Below, in pieces: positions 1 to 6,965 of a DNA stretch of 38,644 nt; position 1 is the stretch's first letter; every line of letters begins with the position of its first letter. Made by a program: the position numbers and the translations under genes. The notes below the pieces were generated by a model. It made no database searches and was not told the origin of the DNA. It worked only from the letters and a program-made list of their open reading frames with translations. The DNA is from Acidobacteriota bacterium (GTDB lineage: Bacteria > Acidobacteriota > Terriglobia > Acidiferrales > UBA7541): assembly GCA_003223325.1 (NCBI GenBank), contig QHYS01000334.1, positions 1-38,644 on the forward strand. The letters are read 5' to 3'.

Positions 1-1081
1 TATGATTGGCCAAGTCCGTGGCGAATTGGCTGAAGCAAACAAAATTGGCCTTGTTGATGTTCGTAAAGTACTGCAGCGGATCGTGGCGCACGAAGTAAGT
101 CCCGCTATTCACGGCACCGCATCCATTTCCAGTCTCCACGTAGTCCTTCCAGGTCTTGCCCGCCTGCTCCACCTCGAAGGCAATGTTGTCTGACGAGAGG
201 GGCATGCTGGACGGCGTCTGGCCGTCGTCATTGGTAAAGATTTGTCCGGCCGTGAAGGCCTCGTAGTTGACAATCGAAGGATGTGTGTCGGCCCAATATT
301 TGGTTGCCAGCCCGTACTGGTTGGCAAGAGAGGTCAAGTACGGCATATTGCTGCTGTTATAAGTGCTGCTATAGGCGCTGTTCTCTCCGATGACGATAAA
401 GACGTGCCCAAACTGCGGCATCTGCAGGGGCTGAGCCGGATTCACGGTGAGCGTGGCCGCATTGCTGGTCACGTTGCCCGCGATGTTACTGACCACCACG
501 GTGAACTGCGAGCCGTTATCCGCGGATGTGGTGGCCGGGGTGGTGTAGCTCGAGGACGTCGCTCCCAGAATGGTCGTGCCGCCTTTCATCCACCGGTAGC
601 TCAACGGTGCGGTACCCGACGCTACCACGGTGAACGTGGCCGTCTGCCCGACCGTGACCGTCTGGCTGGCCGGTTGGCTGGTGATCGAAGGCGCCACCGC
701 AGTGGCACTGACCGTGAGCGTAGCTGCGTTGCTGGTCACGTGGCCCGCTGTGTTGCTGACCACCGCGGTGAACTGCGAACCGTTATCCGCGGACGTGGTG
801 GCCGGGGCCGTGTAGCTCGAGGACGTCCCCCCGCTGATGGCCGTCCCATTCTTCATCCACTGGTAGCTCAACGGTGCAGTGCCCGACGCTACCACGGTGA
901 ACGTAGCCGTCTGCCCGACCGTCACCATCTGGCTGGCCGGCTGAGTAGTGATCGAAGGCGCTACCGCAGCGGCACTGACCGTGGACGTGGCCGCATTGCT
1001 GCCCACTCCCCCCCCGCATCCAGCATTCTCAATCCCTACTGCAAGAGGCAAGACAAACAAAACCACGCCCAGACGATTCAT
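1..1081 (-). CDS. Ig-repeat secreted phosphoesterase (acid phosphatase family), 3' end outside window
   Basis: The minus strand is open from an ATG at 1081 through the left edge (360 residues visible). A hydrophobic N-terminus ends in a Cys at residue 22 (NAGC), a weak lipobox. Two nearly identical 89-residue Ig-like repeats follow (about 39-127 and 128-216), each with VTVGQTATFTVVASGTAPLS. From about residue 224 the protein matches the phosphoesterase family PF04185 (acid phosphatase and phospholipase C relatives): HVFIVIGENSAY, then MPYLTSLANQYGLAT and ADTHPSIVNYEAFTAGQ. The family usually hydrolyses phosphomonoesters or phosphodiesters outside the cytoplasm; the substrate here is unknown. 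An AGAGAGA element precedes the ATG. The usual 'ENHSY' reads 'ENSAY', so the metal-ligand Asn is kept but its neighbour differs. The C-terminal catalytic half is not visible. Confidence 0.85.
   Translation of the reverse strand, partial: MNRLGVVLFVLPLAVGIENAGCGGGVGSNAATSTVSAAAVAPSITTQPASQMVTVGQTATFTVVASGTAPLSYQWMKNGTAISGGTSSSYTAPATTSADNGSQFTAVVSNTAGHVTSNAATLTVSATAVAPSITSQPASQTVTVGQTATFTVVASGTAPLSYRWMKGGTTILGATSSSYTTPATTSADNGSQFTVVVSNIAGNVTSNAATLTVNPAQPLQMPQFGHVFIVIGENSAYSSTYNSSNMPYLTSLANQYGLATKYWADTHPSIVNYEAFTAGQIFTNDDGQTPSSMPLSSDNIAFEVEQAGKTWKDYVETGNGCGAVNSGTYFVRHDPLQYFTNINKANFVCFSQFATDLANH
434..967 (-). repeat. Two tandem 267-bp repeats encoding Ig-like domains
   Basis: The segments at 701-967 and 434-700 encode the same 89-residue module with only scattered substitutions. 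The phase is set by the sequence atcgaaggcg, found at 951 and again at 684, exactly 267 bases apart. They are in-frame protein repeats in the phosphoesterase gene. Confidence 0.85.
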
Positions 1082-1158
1082 GATCGCGTCTCTCTTTCTT
1101 TTAGAATGTGTTCCCGGCCGACAGCTTCTTAGGGAGGGAAAAGAGCAATTGACCGGAG

Positions 1159-1191
1159 AAAAACTTCAACGAGCCAGCCACTCTGGCTCGT
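1159..1191 (-). terminator. Putative intrinsic terminator
   Basis: A perfect 9-bp stem (ACGAGCCAG / CTGGCTCGT) with a 5-base loop spans 1169-1191. On the minus strand it is followed within a few bases by a run of five T (complement of 1159-1163). It would stop leftward transcripts, that is, those from the TonB receptor remnant at 1380-1530. The remainder of 1082-1607 shows no intact gene. Confidence 0.5.
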
Positions 1192-1379
1192 CTCCACCAG
1201 GGCTGAATTTCAGAGGATAGCTCAATTAAATCTCCGATGCCAAACTCGGGGGTGGATGAATGATTATGAAAACCCCTGGGTGAAAGATCGTGAAAATCCT
1301 CAGCAACTGTCTACCGGTCAGAGGGGCAACATTTGGCCTGCCCTTGCTTGCCCTCCAGTGGCCGATCTGACCGCGAGCC

Positions 1380-1530
1380 TCAGAAGATAAATCGCACGCT
1401 CAGCTGGAGCTGTCGTGCGGGTTCCGCGGCATTGGCCCGAACGGCGACGTGATTGTGCCAGCGTAATTCTGAAAATTGACGTGGTTCAAGCCGTTGAAAG
1501 CATCCAGGGCGACCTCTAAGTCCTCGAGGC
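1380..1530 (-). pseudogene. 3' end of a TonB-dependent (Oar-like) receptor gene
   Basis: Reading leftward, one frame gives DAFNGLNHVNFQNYAG followed by TITSPF. The next frame then gives AEPARQLQLSVRFIF and a stop at 1380. Together these match the last strands of an Oar-type outer-membrane barrel. The intact receptor in this window ends DVFNLLNHVNL, then SSPTFGQPY, then PARQLQVSMRYHF. A one-base frameshift separates the two halves. The rest of the barrel is missing here; another piece lies at 3289-3362 on the same strand, beyond an oppositely oriented kinase gene. I infer that an insertion or inversion broke an ancestral receptor gene. Confidence 0.6.
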
Positions 1531-1607
1531 CCTTCTGGGATCAACAAAAGTCCGGAACTTAAGCAACGCCACGACGATGCACATCGTCGGCGAGGTCCTG
1601 TGGGAAC

Positions 1608-2954
1608 ATGCAAAGTGGGGAAGACATCCAGAGGATGCTGCTCTCTCCGGCGGCGCGAAGAATGTTGCGCGATCAGGTGAGAGCACTGCTGGCTCCTAGG
1701 GCTGTGCTGGGGCGGTGTCACCTGAGGGACGTTATATTCAGGCCCGGGTGCAAGCTTACGGCCTATCTCGACGTTCTTGTGCGCGTCGGAACTACCCAGA
1801 GATATCGCGTTCGCCCCATCGCAGTCATCTGGGGATCGGCTACCGATGCAGATCGGGGCGGCGAGGGGGGCGATATCACGAAGCTGCAGGCCGAGGCGGT
1901 GCGCCGCGGCGTGGCAGCGCCATTCCTGCAACTGATGGCGGATTTTCCCGAGTGGAGCATGCATGTCTGGGTCTCCCCGCTGGACGCGCGATTCACCCAG
2001 CTTGTTCGTGTGTCGGATCCGCGGCGCGTGCGGGAGATGCTGGCGGACGCCTGCGCGTCGGGTCATGCAGGATCGGATCAGCGTCGAATCAGCGATTACA
2101 CGGTTACAGCAATCAGATATCGACCCGGCAAGCGGCACGTGCTGCGTTACGACCCTGTGGACCCGGCGAAGGGAGGAACGCTCTTTGCCAAGCTTTACAT
2201 CGGCGAAAACGGGGCCCGTGCCTTCCGCATGGCAAATCGGACGGCAGACTGGCTAGCGGAGTGCGGCGAGAGCGTGAATTGCCTGCGGCCGCTAGCCTAC
2301 GTGGGGGAGGATGCGGTTGTCCTTTACCCGCGAGTTTGCGGCACCCCTCTCTCCGGCGACCTGCCGTGCCCCTGCGACCGTCTCGCTCGTTGCTTGGAAC
2401 GAGTTGGCGCGGCTCTCCACACTTTGCACCGCCTGCCGGAAGCGGTTGCCGGCCCGCTCGAAGTTCGTAATTTTGTGACCGAGATTCAAGCGATCGCGTG
2501 GGCGAGTTCTCATATCCCCGCGCTGCTGCCGGAGGTGGGATCAGCGATTGAGGCGCTTCTCGACCGCGCGCGTGAATTGCACGCGCGCCTGCCCCAAGAG
2601 CAGCCTACCTTCACACACAGGGACTTCAAGTCCGAGCACGTGTGGGTTGGTCCTGGCGGGCTCACGCTGATCGATTTCGACCGCTCTCGCTTGGCCGACC
2701 CGGCACTCGACGTTGGGACGTTACTGGCCGATCTGCGATGGTGGTGCGCGACCTATGACCTGCCGGGACTGGCGCAAGCGCAGAAGCGTTTCCTCGCCGG
2801 GTACGTCCCCGGCGCGCCCAAAGAGCGCTTACTCCGTGCCCGTTTGTACCAGGCGATCAAGCTAGTCAAAATGACCGTCATTCGAGTGTGCACCCGTTTC
2901 AGCACGACTGGGCCTCCAGAACCTCGCACATGGTTGGCTGCGCTCAAGTTGTAA
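1608..2954 (+). CDS. APH-fold phosphotransferase (kinase-like), 3' end frameshifted
   Basis: Soluble 448-residue protein of the aminoglycoside phosphotransferase/choline kinase fold. The catalytic loop is THRDFKSEHVWV (His337, Asp339) and the metal-binding motif LIDFDRSRLADPALDVG follows about 25 residues later. The usual HGDxxxxN Asn is replaced by His. Upstream, an N-lobe motif YRPGKRHVLRYD (near 170) is preceded by a similar copy FRPGCKLTAYLD (near 43). It is clearly paralogous to the product of 10222-11688 over the full length. The last residues diverge because of a frameshift near 2888 (gagTGTGcacc). In the next frame, QHDWASRTSHMVGCAQVV matches the paralogue's HDWASRTAALVGRAQAV and stays open to a stop at 3073. 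The kinase core is complete, so it may be active; the phosphorylated substrate is unknown. Only a weak ribosome site precedes the ATG. Confidence 0.75.
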   Translation: MQSGEDIQRMLLSPAARRMLRDQVRALLAPRAVLGRCHLRDVIFRPGCKLTAYLDVLVRVGTTQRYRVRPIAVIWGSATDADRGGEGGDITKLQAEAVRRGVAAPFLQLMADFPEWSMHVWVSPLDARFTQLVRVSDPRRVREMLADACASGHAGSDQRRISDYTVTAIRYRPGKRHVLRYDPVDPAKGGTLFAKLYIGENGARAFRMANRTADWLAECGESVNCLRPLAYVGEDAVVLYPRVCGTPLSGDLPCPCDRLARCLERVGAALHTLHRLPEAVAGPLEVRNFVTEIQAIAWASSHIPALLPEVGSAIEALLDRARELHARLPQEQPTFTHRDFKSEHVWVGPGGLTLIDFDRSRLADPALDVGTLLADLRWWCATYDLPGLAQAQKRFLAGYVPGAPKERLLRARLYQAIKLVKMTVIRVCTRFSTTGPPEPRTWLAALKL

Positions 2955-3288
2955 TGAATAATCTTGAGCGTAGTCTCGGATTGCCGCGCGGCCATTCTCA
3001 GTGCACCCGTAGTTTTGACCCGGGCTCAGCCGGGAAGAGTAGGTACGTGACACCGAGCGAGCGGTATCCCTGATCCGCGCCCGTCTTCGGCACGACGGAG
3101 GCACCGGCACGCGCGGTACGAAATTGACTCTACGAGAAAGCCGCGGCTTCAGGGTCGAAAATCGTCCGCCTAAAGTATACGGCGTCCACTCCTCCACTGA
3201 AGTCTCGACCTCGCCGCTCCGAGCCGCTGGGTATATTAACTCTGGCCGATTTTCATGAGGTTTCGCGGGCCGAAGGCCCCTTTTTGAG

Positions 3289-3362
3289 CACCATGTTGAG
3301 GCGATGCCTGCGGTCGTAATCCGCGCGGCCCCATTCACCCCGCAAGTCGTTCAAGTCGTAGC
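3289..3362 (-). pseudogene. Internal fragment of a TonB-dependent receptor gene
   Basis: The minus strand encodes YDLNDLRGEWGRADYDRRHR followed by LNMV. This equals the periplasmic-loop signature of Oar-like receptors; the intact receptor in this window has DWGRSDHDRRQRFNMTF about 120 residues before its C-terminus. The match is also visible at the base level (gcctgcggtcgt). It then runs into unrelated sequence and a stop at 3253. The stretch 3074-3288 otherwise holds no gene I can support. With the 1380-1530 fragment it brackets the APH-fold gene on the opposite strand. Confidence 0.55.
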
Positions 3363-3371
3363 TATCGGCAG

Positions 3372-4481
3372 CTACCGGCAGGAAGAGATAACATACTGCT
3401 CGCGCTGTCCATCGTGCGAGATAGTGTGTACTGGGTCACGGTGGACTATGCCGGCAATGTTTCTAAGGCCTTCTTCGAGCATCAGCTCGGCCTGTTCGTG
3501 CCACCCTGCGGCCCTCGCCTGAATAGCTTTTGTCCGTCCCTTTAGCCAGAAAACAGCCTTGTAGAATGGCAGGTTGTGTGGAACGCGCGGATGACCGCCG
3601 GAGTCAAGGTAGGCCCTGAGAAACACCTCAGCGGCACCATCCAGGGCGCGGATGGAGCCGACGTCCTTTATCGCTAGCCGCTCCAGGCTGACAATAAATT
3701 TTGCGACGTCGCGCGCCGGGTGGGCGATGTCGTAAAGATCCCAATCAAAGACTATTGTGCGTCCCTTTGTGAGAACAATCTGATGTTCGCAATAGTCGCC
3801 GTGACCGGCGCACGTGAGACTAGCGTCGAAAGATAAGGCGACAGTCCTTAATCGTTCGAGCAGCTGTTCGGACTTCACAACCAAAGCGCTGTCTGCCCCG
3901 GTTATAAGGCGGCACTTACGTTCAGCACTGCTCAGGAATCTCTCGATCCCTGAGATTTGACCTGACGGTGGGGCTAGCTTCTGGAACCGGGCTAACCAAC
4001 GCCCGCATCGCTCAGCAGCCGCGGCACGCTGGCGGGCATCACCAAGTTTGAAAATCTCTTTCGCTGACGTGCCGTCCACCCTTTCCTGCAAAAGCAGACG
4101 CAAGGATGGAAGATAGGCGAGCGGCTGGGGGATCGCAAATTCTTCTTCCGGGCCAAAACCTGACCGACTCAGTCTCTCCATAACTTGATACACGTCTTGA
4201 TGGTCGGTGGCGTAGACTTTGCCGATCAGGCGATGCCACCCACCCGGAGTGCGGAGATCAATCTCCAAGGTACAATGAGGCTCCGGATGGAAGCACAGCA
4301 CTTGTATGCGAACGTCCTGGGGGAGGCCCCAGGCCCACTGGGAGGTGGGAAGGGCGGCAATTTGATTGACCAACTTAGTGCTATCAAGAGCGGTGACCGC
4401 CGGGGCCGAACCATCTGGATCACTACTCGCAGAGGGTGTGAAGAATGCAGAATCAACGGAGTTGTGGACCGGTTCTGACAT
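3372..4481 (-). CDS. APH-fold phosphotransferase, last gene of the glycoside operon
   Basis: 369-residue soluble protein. The APH catalytic loop AGHGDYCEHQIVL (His227, Asp229) is followed by the metal site TIVFDWDLYDIAHPARDVA (about 244-262). The Asn of the canonical HGDxxxxN loop is replaced by Gln, as happens in some sugar and maltose kinase relatives. The N-lobe carries HCTLEIDLRTPGG and the C-terminal helices contain LPFYKAVFWLKG. It is only distantly related to the two other kinases in this window. The start ATG has a strong AGGAGG eight bases upstream. It lies 77 bases after the GT4 gene (4559-5776) on the same strand, so co-transcription is likely. Inference: it phosphorylates a sugar, aminosugar or alcohol on the product of the surrounding glycosyltransferases. 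The acceptor cannot be read from sequence. Confidence 0.75.
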   Translation of the reverse strand: MSEPVHNSVDSAFFTPSASSDPDGSAPAVTALDSTKLVNQIAALPTSQWAWGLPQDVRIQVLCFHPEPHCTLEIDLRTPGGWHRLIGKVYATDHQDVYQVMERLSRSGFGPEEEFAIPQPLAYLPSLRLLLQERVDGTSAKEIFKLGDARQRAAAAERCGRWLARFQKLAPPSGQISGIERFLSSAERKCRLITGADSALVVKSEQLLERLRTVALSFDASLTCAGHGDYCEHQIVLTKGRTIVFDWDLYDIAHPARDVAKFIVSLERLAIKDVGSIRALDGAAEVFLRAYLDSGGHPRVPHNLPFYKAVFWLKGRTKAIQARAAGWHEQAELMLEEGLRNIAGIVHRDPVHTISHDGQREQYVISSCR

Positions 4482-4558
4482 GTTGCTCCCTCCTCGTGTG
4501 GCCGAGACGGATTGATTCGAGCGTTTGCCCTGCTCTAGTGTGGGTTTTTCGTGAGCAT

Positions 4559-5776
4559 CTACTGGGCGCGCAAGACGCTGCCTTTTGCAGCGGGAAGGGG
4601 ATACCTGATATTTGAGCCTTCCGATGAGCCAAGAAGTAATTGCTCAATCTGAGTTGCACGGAGCTCCATCGAAAAGGATCGCGCTACGAACGCAGCTGCT
4701 GCTCGGCCCATCTCGTCACAGAGACTCCTATCCTTTGCGAGTGCGAGCAGGTGACTTTGGAACTCGTCAAAATCCTTCGCGAGCAGACCGGTGCGGTCGG
4801 CTTCCATAGTTATTCGGCCCAAATCGGTATCCATGGTGACAACGGCACGACCGGCAGCCTGAGCCTCCAATAACGCCTGATACGGACGGTTGCTTTCCGC
4901 CTTCTCAGGGATGGCAAAGAAATCGCAGGCTGCGTAGTACCTACTTATCTCGCTATGCTCCACTTCACCAGCCAAGTGCACGCGTTCACCCAGGTTGAGC
5001 CTTGCAGCTTCGTTTTCTATTTGTCCGCGGCCATTACCATCGCCAACCAGCAGCAGGAGAGCATTTCGGGGAAGTGCTGCGAACGCACGTATTAGGTCGA
5101 GGACCGACTCAGCTTTTCCAGGTCGCGGATCATCCTTATGTTTTCGAAGCGAGAGGCGGCTGACGCATAGGATGATCGGCCCCTCCGTTTGTAACCCAAG
5201 CACGCGGCGCGCTTCCTCGCGGCTAGGCAGCCGCGTCCAGGTCTTTACGGCGAGCGGAAGGAAGCACATGCGTTCCTCGGGAACGCCCCAACCGCGGAGG
5301 TGCTGGATAGCACCCCCCAGCTCCCCCATAGTCCGAACCACAACAACCTTGTCTGCTCGTTTTAACGACTTCCGGAAGGCGAAAGTGTATAAGTCTCGCC
5401 AGGGTCTCGGCAACGCCTTGACTCTTTGCTCGCCTGATCCCTCGCATCCGAGGAGTATGTACCTTTGGGGATGCTGCCACCAGCCAAACAGGTCGGGATA
5501 CTGAACTGAGGAGGCGTAGACAAGCCATGCGTCTGGCGAGAATCTCTTTACCTCCCCGCGCACCAGAGCCGCTTCGGCAAGGAGACGACGCAGAGGAAGT
5601 CGGCCGCGCCAGAAGTCACGCACGTCCAATCGAGAAACAATTTTTACCTCATGGCCTAGGTCTCTGAGACCTGTCAACACGTTGGTAATGAACATTCCGC
5701 TTCCTGACGTGTGCTTTTCACCGCCAGGGCAGCTCTCAAGATAACTCGCGCGCGGAACATAGTAGGCGATTCGCAT
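4559..5776 (-). CDS. GT4-family glycosyltransferase
   Basis: 405-residue GT-B fold glycosyltransferase. The N-terminal domain opens MRIAYYVPRASY and contains SGMFITNVLTGLRDLGHEV, the acceptor-side region typical of GT4. The C-terminal nucleotide-sugar domain has ILCVSRLSLRKHKDD, LLLLVGDGNGRGQIE and the E-x7-E-like motif IPEKAESNRPYQALLEAQAA. It should transfer a sugar from a nucleotide donor to a lipid-linked or small-molecule acceptor at the cytoplasmic face. I chose the ATG at 5776 because AAAGGGAGA lies just upstream and the family fold begins there; the frame is open 30 codons further up. It lies 96 bases after the epimerase gene in the same direction. Confidence 0.85.
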   Translation of the reverse strand: MRIAYYVPRASYLESCPGGEKHTSGSGMFITNVLTGLRDLGHEVKIVSRLDVRDFWRGRLPLRRLLAEAALVRGEVKRFSPDAWLVYASSVQYPDLFGWWQHPQRYILLGCEGSGEQRVKALPRPWRDLYTFAFRKSLKRADKVVVVRTMGELGGAIQHLRGWGVPEERMCFLPLAVKTWTRLPSREEARRVLGLQTEGPIILCVSRLSLRKHKDDPRPGKAESVLDLIRAFAALPRNALLLLVGDGNGRGQIENEAARLNLGERVHLAGEVEHSEISRYYAACDFFAIPEKAESNRPYQALLEAQAAGRAVVTMDTDLGRITMEADRTGLLAKDFDEFQSHLLALAKDRSLCDEMGRAAAAFVARSFSMELRATQIEQLLLGSSEGSNIRYPLPAAKGSVLRAQ

Positions 5777-5872
5777 AGCGTCTCCCTTTCTTTTTATGCT
5801 TGAACACAGAAATCTGCACTTTGCCTCTTCAGGCGTTCTGCGGTCTCCTACCGAACTGCTAAGCACATGAAC

Positions 5873-6934
5873 TCACGACGCAAATCCTGAATCTAGCCGG
5901 ATACTCTTCGCAAGCTGTTCCCCGGGAGCGTCTGATGTGAGCTTCCACGCTGGTGCCCAGTTCCGGTACCACTCCACAAAATTTGTAAGTCCCTCCTCGA
6001 GCGATGTATACGGTCGATAGCCCAGCACACAGTTTGCTTTTGATGTATCGGCCCATGTCATTGGAGAATCTCCAGGCTGTGGGGGTCGCCATTCGCAGAT
6101 TGCCTTGCGTCCAGTTACGCTCTCCAGTAGCTCGATAAGTTCAGTGAGCTTAACCGGATGTGAATTGCCGAGATTGGAAACCTCAAAGGGAGCGAAGCCC
6201 GAGGGGAGCTTCAACTTATAATCGATACTAGCCAAGATTCCGGCCACAATATCATCAACATACGTATAGTCGCGGGCGGTGGAGCCATCTCCGAAAATGG
6301 GCAGGGGCTTGCCTGCCTCGATCAACGCTGTGAACTTACGGATGGCGAGGTCTGGACGTTGCCTCGGACCGTAGACGGTGAAGAAGCGCAGACAAATTAC
6401 CTGTAGTCCGAACAGATGAGCATATGTGTGGGCCAACATCTCACCGGCCAGCTTGGTGGCCGCATACGGGGAGAGCGGCCGCAATTCCCCTTGCTTTTCG
6501 GAAAAGGGCACAGGACTCATTCCGCCATAAACCGAACTGGATGAACCGAAGATGAACTTATGCACGTGGAACCGGCGGCAGAGTTCTAGCACGTTCAAGG
6601 TGCCTGCTACGTTTACTTGCTCGTACAATTGGGGCTGCTGGATGGAGGGGCGCACACCCACACATGCGGCCAGGTGAATTACCACCTCAGGTTGATGGAG
6701 TGCCATGATCTGAGATAGCTGCAGCATGTCGCAAATATCGACAGCATAAAACTCATAGTTGCCGACGCGACTAATGGCTTCCAAATTGGCTTTCTTCAAA
6801 CTGGTATCATAGAAAGAGTCAAGATTATCCACGATTGCTAAACGAAAGCCCCGGCGCAGCAAGGCTTCCGCGAGATGCGATCCAATGAATCCAGCTCCGC
6901 CGGTCAGCAGCACGCTCTGTCGTTGGTCACTCAT
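5873..6934 (-). CDS. NAD-dependent nucleotide-sugar epimerase (UDP-glucuronate 4-epimerase-like)
   Basis: 353-residue extended short-chain dehydrogenase. The Rossmann motif TGGAGFIGSH sits at 11-20, the serine motif SSSSVYG at 131-137 and the catalytic YAATK at 157-161. The segment RFFTVYGPRQRPDLAIRKFT is characteristic of UDP-glucuronate/UDP-galacturonate epimerases, although 4,6-dehydratase relatives share it. It should supply an epimerised UDP-sugar donor for the neighbouring glycosyltransferases. The ATG at 6934 has a G-rich ribosome site (AGAGGGGGGA) and lies 31 bases after the TonB receptor stop; the frame is open 32 codons further up but that stretch is receptor sequence. The hexuronate specificity is inferred from family wording only. 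Confidence 0.85.
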   Translation of the reverse strand: MSDQRQSVLLTGGAGFIGSHLAEALLRRGFRLAIVDNLDSFYDTSLKKANLEAISRVGNYEFYAVDICDMLQLSQIMALHQPEVVIHLAACVGVRPSIQQPQLYEQVNVAGTLNVLELCRRFHVHKFIFGSSSSVYGGMSPVPFSEKQGELRPLSPYAATKLAGEMLAHTYAHLFGLQVICLRFFTVYGPRQRPDLAIRKFTALIEAGKPLPIFGDGSTARDYTYVDDIVAGILASIDYKLKLPSGFAPFEVSNLGNSHPVKLTELIELLESVTGRKAICEWRPPQPGDSPMTWADTSKANCVLGYRPYTSLEEGLTNFVEWYRNWAPAWKLTSDAPGEQLAKSIRLDSGFAS

Positions 6935-6965
6935 CGTGGTTCCCCCCTCTACATTCGTTGAGATT

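Noticed and set aside
434-967. Tandem repeats as a possible CRISPR-like array
   Set aside because: The 267-bp units are in-frame Ig domains with no spacer pattern.
242-1132. Long + strand open frame of 296 codons
   Set aside because: It is antisense to the Ig/phosphoesterase gene; its Arg/His/Gly-rich repeats are the reverse reading of the Ig repeats.
1380-2138. 252-codon minus frame as a complete gene
   Set aside because: Most of it is antisense to the kinase gene; only its last codons carry receptor-like sequence.
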